Assembly (NCBI RefSeq): GCF_023702125.1
Contig: NZ_CP098415.1
Span: forward strand, 1-64,000
From: Halorubrum hochsteinianum
Lineage (GTDB): Archaea > Halobacteriota > Halobacteria > Halobacteriales > Haloferacaceae
Reading direction: 5' to 3'
Length of the DNA: 64,000 nucleotides
Shown: positions 44,499-52,965 of the stretch, in pieces
How the letters are laid out: the number at the start of each line of letters is the position of its first letter
Position numbering within the stretch: position 1 is the first letter of the stretch
Position numbers and translations under genes: made by a program
Notes under the pieces: model-generated
The model's input: the letters and a program-made list of their open reading frames with translations, nothing else
Databases searched by the model: none
Told to the model about the DNA's origin: nothing

Positions 44499-45203
44499 CT
44501 ACGCCGACGAGCGGTACCAGTGCGCCCACGCGAGCGTGAACACGAGCGCGGCACCGAGGAAGAAGACGACCCCGGGTTCGACGAGCGAGACCGCGTACTC
44601 CGCCAGCGGGTCGCCGGCGAGTTCGATCGCGCCGTCGGTCGCGTCCGCCGCCGTCTCCGGCTCCGGCGCGCTCTCTATCGTCGGCCCGTCGGCCGCGGCC
44701 CCGTCCGCGCCGTCGGCGGCGGCTCCGGCGTCGTCGCCCCCGGAGACGCCCGCGCTGGCGAGCGAGCCGACGGCAAGGAGCCGCTGGGCCGCGACCGCCG
44801 CGAGGCCGATCAGCCCGTAGCCGCCGAGCAGGCGCATGAGGGCGGTCTTGATCCCGGCCGACTCCTCGGAGCCGCCGGAGAACAGCACGAGCGGCTCGTC
44901 CGCGGCGGCGTACACGTCCATCTCGCGGCCCTTCTCGGAGTAGGCGGTGTCGACGACGTCGACGAGGTCGGCGTCGTCAAGCCGCGAGAGGTGGTACTGG
45001 ACGTTCTGGAGGGAGGTGTCGACCTCGTCGGCGAGCTCGGACTTCGTCGCCGGGCGGTCGTGGAGCGTCGAGAGGATCGTCCTAGCGGTCTCGGAGCCGA
45101 GGGCGGCGATGAGGTCGTCGGCCTCGTCGTCGTCGACGCCGACGACCCGGGGTTCGCGCTCCTCGGGCGTCGCGTCCGGCAGGGAGGGCAGCAGCCGGGA
45201 CAT
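44499..45203 (-). CDS. membrane-anchored ArsR-type winged-helix regulator
   Basis: 234-aa protein. N-terminal winged helix: AALGSETARTILSTLHDRPA, KSELADEVDTSLQNVQYHL and LVDVVDTAYSEKGREMDVY. The C-terminal half has two TM helices (GLIGLAAVAAQRLLAVGS and GVVFFLGAALVFTLAWAHW) separated by an acidic linker of Ala/Asp/Gly repeats. This tethers a DNA-binding domain to the membrane, suggesting a one-component sensor of envelope signals. It diverges from the TraB gene. Confidence 0.75.
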   Translation of the reverse strand: MSRLLPSLPDATPEEREPRVVGVDDDEADDLIAALGSETARTILSTLHDRPATKSELADEVDTSLQNVQYHLSRLDDADLVDVVDTAYSEKGREMDVYAAADEPLVLFSGGSEESAGIKTALMRLLGGYGLIGLAAVAAQRLLAVGSLASAGVSGGDDAGAAADGADGAAADGPTIESAPEPETAADATDGAIELAGDPLAEYAVSLVEPGVVFFLGAALVFTLAWAHWYRSSA

Positions 45204-45236
45204 GTGCTGCCGTGAGGCGCGTGAGGATACAAACTT

Positions 45237-45282
45237 GTTGGATCAGCGGGGACGCTCGATGCCGTTGGATCTGCGGGGACGC
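45237..45282. repeat. imperfect 19-bp direct repeat between the regulator and traB
   Basis: GTTGGATCAGCGGGGACGC at 45237-45255 is repeated as GTTGGATCTGCGGGGACGC at 45264-45282, one mismatch in 19, 27 bases apart. It lies in the 195-bp gap between two divergent genes, just upstream of both. It may be a pair of regulator sites or a duplication. Confidence 0.7.
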
Positions 45283-45398
45283 CCGCCGAGGCGGCGGGAG
45301 GGACGGCCGGATCGGCGGGAGCGCCTCCCGCGAGCCGCGGCGCGGGGTTCCGAGACCGACTCACAAACCCTAAACGCGGTGACCGAGTACGACGGGTG

Positions 45399-47177
45399 AT
45401 GACAGAGACGTCACGGGGGAGCGAGGAGGAACCCCCGTCGACCGACGGGTCCCCGCGGACCGACGGTTCCGGCCTCGACGGGGCGGCGAACCGCGGTCCC
45501 GACGGCGAGGACGGGACAGTCACGGTCGTCGGGACCGCGCACGTCTCCGAGCGCTCCGTCGACGAGGTCGAGGAGACGATCGAGCGGGAGCGGCCCGACG
45601 TCGTCGCCGTGGAACTCGACGAGGGGCGGTACCGCCAGCTCAACGGCGAGACGCCGGACGACCTCGACGCGGGCGACCTGCTCAAGGGGAACACCGTGTT
45701 CCAGTTCCTCGCGTACTGGATGCTCTCGTACGTCCAGACCCAGCTCGGCGAGCGGTTCGACATCGAGCCGGGTGCCGACATGAAGGCCGCCGTCGACGTC
45801 GCCGAGTCGCTCGGGATCGACGTCGCCTTGGTCGACCGGGACATCCAGACCACGATCCAGCGGTTCTGGGCGCGCATGACGCTCACCGAGAAGCTCCGGC
45901 TCGTGGGCGGGCTCGCGTTCGGCGTCAGCGACCCGCGGGTCGCCGGCGTGATCGGCGGGCTGATAGTCGGGATCGTCGCCGGGCCGGCGATCGGCCTGTT
46001 CGGCGGCGCGGTCGGGATCACGAACGCCGTACTGACGAGCGTCGCCGCGGGGATCCTCGTCGCCGTCGCCGTCGGAATCGCCGTCGATCAGATCGGCTCG
46101 CTCGCGCTCTCGCCGGACCAGCGGCTCTACGCCGCGGTCGGCTCGGGGCTCGCCCTCGGCGTCGCCGCCGGGGTGACCGGCGTCGCAGACGGGCTCGTCT
46201 CGACGTACCTCGGCGGCTTCGCGGTGACCGCGATCGGCGGGTTCGGGATCGGCATCGGTCTCGGGCTGGTCGTCGGCGCGGTCCTCGCGCTGGCCGTGGG
46301 GTCGTTCGCCGGCGGCGGAGGCGACGTCGAGGCCGGCGGCATCGAGGAGCTAGACGCCGCCGACCTCACCGACACGGACGTGGTGACGATGATGATGGAG
46401 GAGTTCCGCCAGTTCTCCCCGGGCGGCGCGGAGGCGCTCATCGACGAGCGCGACGCGTTCATCGCCCACCGGCTCGTCGCGCTCCGCGAGGCCGGCCACG
46501 ACGTGGTCGCCGTCGTCGGGGCCGGACATCAGTCGGGGATCGAGCGCTACCTCGCCGACCCCGCGACGCTCCCGCCGATGTCGGACCTGGTCGGCGAGGA
46601 GTCCGGCCGGGGGCTCCCGTGGAAGAAGGCGATCGGCTACGCGATCACAGTCGGCTTCGTCGGCTTCTTCGTCCTGCTTGCGCTGGGCGGGGCCGGGAAC
46701 GCGTTCCTGATCCGGCTGTTCGGCGCGTGGTTCCTGATCAACGGCGCGTTCGCGTTCGCGTTCGCGAAGGTCGCCGGCGCGCGCTGGCTCTCGGCGGGCG
46801 TCGGCGGCGCGGTCGCGTGGATGACCTCGATCAACCCGCTGCTCGCGCCCGGCTGGTTCACCGGCTACGTCGAGCTCAGGAGCCTGACGGTGAACGTCGC
46901 CGACATCGGGGCGCTCAACGAGCTGCTCGGCGACGAGAGCCGGTCGATGACGGACCTGCTCTCCGCGATGCTGGACGTGCCGCTGTTCCGGCTCATCGTG
47001 GTCGTCGCGATGACGAACGTCGGGAGCATCGTCGCGAGCTTCCTCTTCGCGGCGTACGTCATCCCGGCGATGTTCGGAGCCGAGGTGGGCGGCGTCGAGG
47101 ACGTCGGTCGCCTGCTCGTCGACGGCGCGGTCAACGGGGCCGATCTCGTCCGCGGTGCCGTCGGGGGGCTGGCATGA
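45399..47177 (+). CDS. TraB/PrgY-family membrane protein
   Basis: 592-aa protein. The N-terminal TraB domain starts with VTVVGTAHVSERSVDEVEE and VVAVELDEGRYRQL and carries the conserved Gly/His VVGAGHQSGIERYL near residue 365. After it, and within it, are TM segments: a Gly-rich block at about 185-310 with multiple membrane-spanning helices, and a C-terminal block at about 405-580. The family includes PrgY pheromone inhibitors and human TRABD. GTG and ATG are adjacent (45396, 45399); the ATG is used. Overlaps the next gene by 4 bases. Confidence 0.85.
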   Translation: MTETSRGSEEEPPSTDGSPRTDGSGLDGAANRGPDGEDGTVTVVGTAHVSERSVDEVEETIERERPDVVAVELDEGRYRQLNGETPDDLDAGDLLKGNTVFQFLAYWMLSYVQTQLGERFDIEPGADMKAAVDVAESLGIDVALVDRDIQTTIQRFWARMTLTEKLRLVGGLAFGVSDPRVAGVIGGLIVGIVAGPAIGLFGGAVGITNAVLTSVAAGILVAVAVGIAVDQIGSLALSPDQRLYAAVGSGLALGVAAGVTGVADGLVSTYLGGFAVTAIGGFGIGIGLGLVVGAVLALAVGSFAGGGGDVEAGGIEELDAADLTDTDVVTMMMEEFRQFSPGGAEALIDERDAFIAHRLVALREAGHDVVAVVGAGHQSGIERYLADPATLPPMSDLVGEESGRGLPWKKAIGYAITVGFVGFFVLLALGGAGNAFLIRLFGAWFLINGAFAFAFAKVAGARWLSAGVGGAVAWMTSINPLLAPGWFTGYVELRSLTVNVADIGALNELLGDESRSMTDLLSAMLDVPLFRLIVVVAMTNVGSIVASFLFAAYVIPAMFGAEVGGVEDVGRLLVDGAVNGADLVRGAVGGLA

Positions 47178-47848
47178 GCGCCGGCTCGACCCTCTCGGGG
47201 CGGCGGATCGCGGGGCTGTACTTCAGCGGCACCGAGATCCGGGACCTCCTCGTCGCGTGGCTCGCGCTCGGCGTGGCGTTCGCCCTGTTCTTCGTCGGCG
47301 GCTGGAACGGGATCACTCGGATCCTCGCCGCGGGCGTGCTCCCGCCGCTGTTCGTCGCGCTCGCGACCGCCGGGGTCGCCTTCCTCCTCCACGAGGTCGC
47401 CCACAAGGTCGTCGCGGTCCGCTACGACCAGGTCGCGGAGTTCCGCGCGGACAACAGCATGCTGTTTATCGCCGTGATGAGCTCGCTTTTGGGCTTCATC
47501 TTCGCCGCGCCGGGCGCGGTCCATCACCGCGGGCGGCTCACCCCGCGCGAACACGGGCACATCGCGCTCGCCGGCCCGGCCGTGAACCTCGGGCTGATGG
47601 TCGCGTTCGCCCCGATTTTTGCCCTCGGCGGCGTCCTCGGGAGCGACCTCGTGACCGTCCTCGGCTCCCGCGGGATCGCGATCAACGCGTTCCTCGCGGC
47701 GTTCAACCTGGTCCCGTACGGGCCCCTCGACGGGAAGACCGTGATGGCGTGGAGCAAGCCGGTGTGGGCGGCCGTCTTCGTGCCCTCGGCGCTGCTCGCG
47801 GTCGGGTTGGTGTTCGGCCTCGGACTCGGGTTCGGCGGACCGTACTGA
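47174..47848 (+). CDS. M50-like site-2 membrane metalloprotease
   Basis: 224-aa multi-pass protein. The zinc motif HEVAH is in LLHEVAHKVVAVRYDQVAEF, inside a TM helix, and the second ligand-bearing motif is NLVPYGPLDGKTVMAW near the C-terminus, the usual NxxPxxxLDG of site-2 proteases. About six TM segments, no PDZ domain. Starts inside the TraB gene's last codons (ATGA). Cleavage of a membrane regulator is likely; the divergent membrane-anchored ArsR-type regulator is a candidate substrate, by context only. Confidence 0.82.
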   Translation: MSAGSTLSGRRIAGLYFSGTEIRDLLVAWLALGVAFALFFVGGWNGITRILAAGVLPPLFVALATAGVAFLLHEVAHKVVAVRYDQVAEFRADNSMLFIAVMSSLLGFIFAAPGAVHHRGRLTPREHGHIALAGPAVNLGLMVAFAPIFALGGVLGSDLVTVLGSRGIAINAFLAAFNLVPYGPLDGKTVMAWSKPVWAAVFVPSALLAVGLVFGLGLGFGGPY

Positions 47849-47981
47849 ACGGGAGCGAACGTCGCCCGCTCGGGTGACGACGACCGCCGGCAGTCGGGAC
47901 GATGACGACCGGCGACACCCGGACCGGCGACCGGACGCGGCGAACGGTGCGTTTTTGCTCCGCGGGCGTGGCTCCACACAC

Positions 47982-49028
47982 ATGTCCGAGGGCGGCGGGG
48001 ACGACGACGTGGAATCGGCCGGGGAGACCGACGGCGACGAGCTCACCTACGCGGACGCGGGCGTCGACATCGACGCGAGCGAGGCCGCGACCGCGGCGCT
48101 GATCGGCGCGGTCGGGTCCGACCCGGACGCGGGCGACTCGGCGAGCGACTACGCCGGAATGCTCGACATCGGCGACCGCTACCTCGCGCTCGCGACCGAC
48201 GGGGTGGGGACGAAGCTGCTCGTCGCGGAGGCGCTCGGCGACTACTCGACGGTCGGGATCGACTGTATCGCGATGAACGTCAACGACCTCGTCGCTGCCG
48301 GCGTCCGGCCGGTCGCGTTCGTCGACTACCTCGCGGTCGACGAGCCGGACGAGCGGTTCGCCGAGCAGGTCGGCGAGGGGCTTTCGCGGGGGGCGGAGCT
48401 GGCCGACATCGAACTCGTCGGCGGCGAGACCGCGGTGATGCCCGACGTGATTCAGGGACTTGACCTCGCGGGTGCCTGCGTCGGCCTCGCCGCGAAGGAC
48501 GGGGTGTTCGACGGCCGAGCGGAGCCGGGCGACGCCCTGGTCGGCTGGCGCTCCGCCGGGATCCACTCGAACGGGCTCACGCTGGCGCGGGAGGCCGTCA
48601 CGCGCGACCACGACTACGCCGACGCGTGCCCGTTCGACGGGTACGAGACACTCGGCGAGGCGCTGCTCGAACCGACCGCGATATACACCGACCTGCTCGA
48701 CCCGATGCGCGAGCACGGCGTGCGCGGCGCGGCCCACGTCACCGGCGGCGGCTGGACGAACCTCGAACGGCTCGGTGAGAACCGGTACGTGATCGACGAC
48801 GCGTTCGACCCGCAGCCGGTCTTCGAGTTCGTCCAGCGCGAGGGGAGTGTCCCCGACGAGGAGATGTACCGCACGTTCAACATGGGGACCGGGTTCGTGG
48901 CCGCGCTGGACCCCGATGCGGCCGAGGAGCTGGCGGCGGAGACGGACGGGCGCGTGATCGGGCGCGTGGAGGAGCGAGGCGAGGGGGGCGACGGGGGATC
49001 CGTCGCGATCCGCGGGCTGACGTTGTAG
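47982..49028 (+). CDS. purM: phosphoribosylformylglycinamidine cyclo-ligase (AIR synthetase)
   Basis: 348-aa PurM for the fifth step of purine synthesis. Seen: LTYADAGVDIDASEAATAAL, DYAGMLDIGDRYLALATDGVGTK in outline, DCIAMNVNDLVAAGVRP, the LVGGETAVMPD loop, GWRSAGIHSNGLTLAREA, and HVTGGGWTNLERL. A 20-residue acidic extension precedes the conserved start. Stands alone. ATG at 47982. Confidence 0.95.
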   Translation: MSEGGGDDDVESAGETDGDELTYADAGVDIDASEAATAALIGAVGSDPDAGDSASDYAGMLDIGDRYLALATDGVGTKLLVAEALGDYSTVGIDCIAMNVNDLVAAGVRPVAFVDYLAVDEPDERFAEQVGEGLSRGAELADIELVGGETAVMPDVIQGLDLAGACVGLAAKDGVFDGRAEPGDALVGWRSAGIHSNGLTLAREAVTRDHDYADACPFDGYETLGEALLEPTAIYTDLLDPMREHGVRGAAHVTGGGWTNLERLGENRYVIDDAFDPQPVFEFVQREGSVPDEEMYRTFNMGTGFVAALDPDAAEELAAETDGRVIGRVEERGEGGDGGSVAIRGLTL

Positions 49029-49063
49029 GGTCCACCGGTACGCAGACGCGGCCGAGCCGGCGA

Positions 49064-49648
49064 TCAGCCCAGTAGGCTCCGGAGCTTCTCGTCGGTGAAC
49101 TCGACGTACGTGTCTCGCTCCGCGTCGCGGGCCTCGACCTCGGCCCGCAGTCTGTCGAACTCCGCCCCGAGGGCCGCGTACGTCTGACTGGACTCGAGGT
49201 CGGCGAGGCTCATCTTGGACTCGACGGTCGCCATCTTCGACGCGGTCGCGAACAGCTCCTGAAGCGTGTCGTCACACCCGTTGCGGACGTACATCTGCGA
49301 GACCGCGTCGCGGAGCCGGTCCGGCGAGACCGGTTTGACGAGGTAGTCGTCGAACGGCAGTTCGAGGACGTCGAGATCGGGATCGGCCGCCGTGACCATC
49401 ACGACCCGGCACCCGAGGTCCCGCTCCCGGATCGATCGCAGCACGTCGTCACCGGTCATCGTCGGCATCCGGCGGTCGAGCAGGACGACATCTACCGTGT
49501 CGTCGAGGATTTCCAGCGCCTCGGCACCGGAGTAGGCGGTCGAAACCGCGTACCCGTCGGGGAACTCCGCGTAGAGGTCCGCCGTTTTCCTGTCGTCGTC
49601 GACGACCAGCACGGTCGCCCCGGTGGTCGTTGCTCTCTGTTCACTCAT
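49064..49648 (-). CDS. response regulator with HalX domain
   Basis: 194-aa two-component protein. Receiver domain at residues 12-120 with VLVVDDDRKT acidic pocket, phospho-Asp in VVLLDRRMPTMTGDD and Lys in YLVKPVSPDRL. The rest (about 125-194) is a helical HalX domain, DTLQELFATASKMATVESKM. HalX proteins have no DNA-binding domain and are typical of haloarchaea. No histidine kinase gene is adjacent. Confidence 0.9.
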   Translation of the reverse strand: MSEQRATTTGATVLVVDDDRKTADLYAEFPDGYAVSTAYSGAEALEILDDTVDVVLLDRRMPTMTGDDVLRSIRERDLGCRVVMVTAADPDLDVLELPFDDYLVKPVSPDRLRDAVSQMYVRNGCDDTLQELFATASKMATVESKMSLADLESSQTYAALGAEFDRLRAEVEARDAERDTYVEFTDEKLRSLLG

Positions 49649-49774
49649 ATTATCCTTACAGGCCGAGGCAGTATAACCGTTCCCACGATCGCGACCGGTC
49701 GACGATCCGCGTATCGCTCGGGATGGACCGACTTCGGAAGCGGTGTGCGCGGAGTCCGGTATCGGTGCCCGCCG

Positions 49775-50080
49775 TCAGTCGGCGTCGCCGTCGGCGGAGT
49801 CCGCGCGCGCCGCCTCGACGCGGTCCGCGGTGTCGTTGAGCGCGTCCGCGAGCTCCCGAGCCTGCGCCGGCGAGAGGTCGAACTCCTCGGCGTGCGCGGG
49901 GAGGTCGTCGACGGCGGTCCCGTCGAGTTCGACCTGTAGGCTGACGTGCTCGGGGTCCTCGCGCGGCGCGGTGACGTTCACGACGCCGGGCGCTTCCGTC
50001 TCGAACTCGTGGGCGCGGACCCGGCCGTCGACGAAGTCGAGCGTGGTGTACGCGTTGACGCGCAGCAGTCGGTTGCTCAT
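49775..50080 (-). CDS. small conserved haloarchaeal protein (DUF6360-like)
   Basis: 101-aa acidic protein. Central beta part NRLLRVNAYTTLDFVDGRV, NVTAPREDPEHVSLQVELDG, then helices LSPAQARELADALNDTADRV and an acidic tail. I associate it with DUF6360 from memory. It ends close to the reductase gene, same strand, with only 28 bases between its start and the reductase stop. Function unknown. Confidence 0.65.
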   Translation of the reverse strand: MSNRLLRVNAYTTLDFVDGRVRAHEFETEAPGVVNVTAPREDPEHVSLQVELDGTAVDDLPAHAEEFDLSPAQARELADALNDTADRVEAARADSADGDAD

Positions 50081-50108
50081 GTCGAACGTGGTACGCCGCG
50101 GGCCGACT

Positions 50109-51887
50109 TCAGTCGTCCGACGGCGCGGGCGGGGCGTCCTCCATGGCGTCGTTCTCGGCGTACGGGTACCACGTGCGCTTCGTGTTGTGTAGCATCGGGT
50201 CCTCGTAGTCCGTCTCCTCGGGCTCGACGAGCGCGTCCAGCTCCTCGTCGTCGTGGCGCGCGACGAACGCGCGGAACGACTCGTCCTCGTTCCGCTCGGC
50301 CGCGAAGCCCTCGACCAGGTTCGCGATCGCGCCGGGCACCTCGTCCGCGGGCACGCGCTGGGTGACCCACCGGGCGAACCCCGGCTCCTCGCCGAGTCCG
50401 CCCCCGAGGCCGACGTCGAGCGCCTCGACCGGATCGCCGTCCTTGCGGGTCTTCATCCCGCGCAGGCTCACGTCGGCGATCTGCGGCTGCGCGCACGAGG
50501 CCGTACACCCGGAGAGGTGAACGTGGAACTCGTCGACGCCGTCGGGGAGCTCGACGTTTTCCTTCAGCCAGCGCGCGAACCGCACCTGCCGGTTCTTCGT
50601 CTCGACGATGGACAGCGAGCAGAACTCGGTGCCCGTACACGCGACCGAGCCGCGCATGAACGGCGACGGGGACGGCGAGTAGTGTTCCAAGAGCGGTTCC
50701 TCGCGGAAGTCGTCGAGCGCGTCGTCCGGCACGTCGGTGACGGTGACGTTCTGGCGCTGCGAGAGCCGGACCTCGCCGGAGCCGTACTCGTCGGCCAGGT
50801 CGGCCAGTTCGAGGACGTCTTCGGCACCCATCCGCCCGACGAGGACGTTGAGGCCGACGAAGTTGCGGCCGTCCTTCTGGTCGTGAACGCCGATCAGGTC
50901 GTTGCGCTCGCCCGATCCCGTGTTGTACGTGTACTCTTCGCGGACGTCCCGTCCCGCGGTCTTCAGCTCGAAGTCGACGTACTCGTCCTGTAGGGTCTCC
51001 CGGACCCTCTCCGGCCCCCACTCGTCGACGAGGAACTTGATCCGGGCGTTGTAGCGGTCCTCGCGGTCGCCGTTGTCGCGGAACAGCGCGGAGAGCCCGC
51101 CGGCGACGTCCGGGACCTTCTCCGGCGGGACCCACACGTCGATGTCGCGGGCCAGACGCGGCTCGTTGCGCGAGAGGCCGCCGCCGACCCGCACGTTGAA
51201 GCCGACGGCGTCCTCGCTTCCGTCGTCGTCGACCCCGCTCTCACCGCCGCCGATCTCCTTGTACGCCGGCTCGAACGCGAGGTCGTTGATGTCGCCCTGC
51301 CCGGAGCCGTCGGCGGAGCCGGTCACGGACACCTTCCACTTCCGCGGGAGGTTGGCGTGGTCGTCGTTGCCCTTGAACGTCTCGTTGAGCTCGCGGATGA
51401 CCGGCCACGCGTCGATCACCTCCTGCCCGTCCTTGCCCGCGACGGGGTTGCCGACGATGTTGCGCCAGGAGTCGCCGCAGGCCTGCTGGGTCGAGAGGCC
51501 GTTCGCCTCCAGCTTCTCGAATATCGCGGGCACGTCGGAGAGCTCGATCCAGTGGAGCTGGATCGACTGCCGGGTGGTGAAGTCGGCGTAGGCGTCGCCG
51601 AAGATCGGGTTCGTCCCGGGGCCGCGGGCGTACTCGTCGGCGATCTCGCCGACGACCCGGAGCTGTCCCGGTTCGAGGACGCCGTTCGGCGTCCCGATCC
51701 GCAGCATGAAGTAGCCCTCCTGACCGTTCCGCTGGTGGTACAGCCCCCACCATTTGAAGCGCTCGAACCACGCGTCTCGCTCGTCGTCCGGGATCGAGTC
51801 GAAGCCCTCCTCGGCGAACTCGAAGAGGCGGTCTCGGACCTCGTTCCCGTAGACCTCGGATTTCCAGTTCTCTACGTCCGTTGGCAT
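50109..51887 (-). CDS. nirA: ferredoxin-dependent nitrite/sulfite reductase
   Basis: 592-aa siroheme and 4Fe-4S enzyme. Two ferrodoxin-like halves: TTRQSIQLHWIELSDVPAIF and RLSQRQNVTVTDVPDDALDD. Cluster ligands are in CTGTEFCSLS and CTASCAQPQ, with C-X5-C and C-X3-C spacing. Nitrite to ammonia (assimilation) is likely; sulfite reductase is the alternative. Start: a CTATATC TATA box at 51911-51917 is about 27 bases before the ATG at 51887, so that ATG is leaderless; a GTG two codons upstream (51893) would lie in the promoter-proximal region. Confidence 0.85.
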   Translation of the reverse strand: MPTDVENWKSEVYGNEVRDRLFEFAEEGFDSIPDDERDAWFERFKWWGLYHQRNGQEGYFMLRIGTPNGVLEPGQLRVVGEIADEYARGPGTNPIFGDAYADFTTRQSIQLHWIELSDVPAIFEKLEANGLSTQQACGDSWRNIVGNPVAGKDGQEVIDAWPVIRELNETFKGNDDHANLPRKWKVSVTGSADGSGQGDINDLAFEPAYKEIGGGESGVDDDGSEDAVGFNVRVGGGLSRNEPRLARDIDVWVPPEKVPDVAGGLSALFRDNGDREDRYNARIKFLVDEWGPERVRETLQDEYVDFELKTAGRDVREEYTYNTGSGERNDLIGVHDQKDGRNFVGLNVLVGRMGAEDVLELADLADEYGSGEVRLSQRQNVTVTDVPDDALDDFREEPLLEHYSPSPSPFMRGSVACTGTEFCSLSIVETKNRQVRFARWLKENVELPDGVDEFHVHLSGCTASCAQPQIADVSLRGMKTRKDGDPVEALDVGLGGGLGEEPGFARWVTQRVPADEVPGAIANLVEGFAAERNEDESFRAFVARHDDEELDALVEPEETDYEDPMLHNTKRTWYPYAENDAMEDAPPAPSDD

Positions 51888-51910
51888 CGCCACCGGCTAC
51901 ACCCGGCGGG

Positions 51911-51917
51911 GATATAG
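51911..51917 (-). promoter_or_regulatory. TATA box of the nitrite/sulfite reductase gene
   Basis: On the minus strand CTATATC is centred 27 bases before the ATG of the reductase gene. It decides between two close starts in favour of the ATG at 51887. Confidence 0.6.
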
Positions 51918-51967
51918 CCGAACGCACCGTGTCAACGCTTCCCGGTGGTTCCCCGAACCGGCAAGTG

Positions 51968-52285
51968 TTACCCGTCTGAACTGCGAGTCGGCCGGCGGAC
52001 CGCGTCGCGGTCGATTTCGACGAAGGAGCCGCCGCGAACCCGTCCGACGGGGATCCAGCCCGTGGTGCCGCTCTCGCCGCAGGCGATACACTGGCCGTAC
52101 ACGCGCACCTTCACGGTCGCGCCGTCGACGCCGACCGCCTGGAAGTTCTCGACGGCGAGGTCGGTGAGCGCGCACTCACAGAAATCCGGCGCGTCGAGCC
52201 GCCACAGTTCGCTGACGCGGACTTTCCGGTCGTCGTTGACGGAGATCCACGCCCCGTCGTCGAGGACGCGCAGTCGAGTGGTCAC
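51968..52285 (-). CDS. small zinc-type haloarchaeal protein near nirA
   Basis: 105-aa protein with GTG start. Four cysteines in two pairs: CECALTDLAVENFQAVGVDG-type sequence and VRVYGQCIACGESGTTGWIP. They could bind one zinc. The rest is beta-rich. No family recognised. It precedes nirA on the same strand and may be cotranscribed with it from an upstream promoter, though nirA has its own TATA box. Confidence 0.65.
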   Translation of the reverse strand: MTTRLRVLDDGAWISVNDDRKVRVSELWRLDAPDFCECALTDLAVENFQAVGVDGATVKVRVYGQCIACGESGTTGWIPVGRVRGGSFVEIDRDAVRRPTRSSDG

Positions 52286-52412
52286 GCCTCACGTTCCCCC
52301 GCCGCGGTCCAATGGGTGACGGTGGTCGCAATCGCCGACCGTTTCGATGACGCCGCGCGATCGAGAAACCGCCGGACTACACCCTCATCACCGCTAAAAT
52401 TATTCTCCGAGC

Positions 52413-52433
52413 TACCGGATACGAAATCCGGTA
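52413..52433. promoter_or_regulatory. perfect 8-bp inverted repeat, candidate operator
   Basis: TACCGGAT (52413-52420) and ATCCGGTA (52426-52433) flank ACGAA. It lies in the 216-bp divergent region between the zinc protein gene and the small gene pair at 52502, 128 bases before the latter and 69 bases before its ATG. A dimeric HTH regulator is a natural reading; a hairpin in an RNA is the alternative. Confidence 0.5.
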
Positions 52434-52501
52434 TCCGTGAGTGGGGGTCCGATTTACGACCGTGGCCGTACTTATGACTCGTGGGCGCGTACCACGGTGT
52501 G

Positions 52502-52630
52502 ATGACCGATCCGGTTCCCGACGCCACCGGCGATCGACCCGCCGGCCCGGGCGACGACGGCGAGTACCGACAGCACGCGTCCGCGGACGTAGCGCCCGAG
52601 CTCTTCGACGACGTCCCGGAGGGACGATGA
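52502..52630 (+). CDS. small acidic ORF, first of an overlapping pair
   Basis: 42-aa reading frame (MTDPVPDATGDRPAGPGDDG onwards, ending FDDVPEGR). It is rich in Asp, Gly and Pro with no domain. Its TGA overlaps the ATG of the next gene by ATGA, the pattern of translationally coupled genes here. An ACTTATGAC box sits about 30 bases before the ATG. Too short to assign a family. Confidence 0.55.
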   Translation: MTDPVPDATGDRPAGPGDDGEYRQHASADVAPELFDDVPEGR

Positions 52631-52836
52631 CCGAGTCGGCCGACCGCCACGCGAGCGGCGAGGAACGAGCGGGAGCCGATCGGGTGGACGCCGACGGACG
52701 GGAAGACGGAGAGGCCGAGCAGGATCGAGAGCCCGACGACGGGGACGAATCGAGCCACCTCGACGGCGTCGAGGACGGCGCGGGCTGCACGGAGATCTGG
52801 GAGCGGCTCTCCGAAAACCGAGAAAATACTGAATAG
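52627..52836 (+). CDS. small acidic protein with CTEIWERLSE C-terminus
   Basis: 69-aa protein. Residues 1-50 are acidic low complexity. The C-terminal DGAGCTEIWERLSENR is more ordered and includes the only cysteine; it looks like a conserved short motif seen in small haloarchaeal proteins, but I cannot name it. The coding stretch keeps haloarchaeal base composition, whereas AT-rich DNA begins immediately after its stop. Confidence 0.6.
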   Translation: MTESADRHASGEERAGADRVDADGREDGEAEQDREPDDGDESSHLDGVEDGAGCTEIWERLSENRENTE

Positions 52837-52935
52837 ACGAGTTCTAAAATGTAGTTGGGTAGAAATAAACTAAGCCAATTTTCAAATATACAATTATAAG
52901 ACACAGAATATTTTAGCTGCCGATACCTATTAGAA

Positions 52936-52942
52936 CTTAAAT
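52936..52942 (+). promoter_or_regulatory. TATA box of the PrimPol-like gene
   Basis: TTAAATA at 52936-52942 is centred 26-27 bases before the ATG at 52966, supporting that ATG as a leaderless start over the ATG at 52960 and TTG at 52945 in the same frame. Confidence 0.5.
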
Positions 52943-52965
52943 AGTTGGAAAATGTAGGAATGGTT

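Noticed and set aside
52844-52916. CTAAAAT/ATTTTAG inverted repeat as an attachment site
   Set aside because: Seven bases with a 59-bp gap in AT-rich sequence; no second copy at the other edge of the island.
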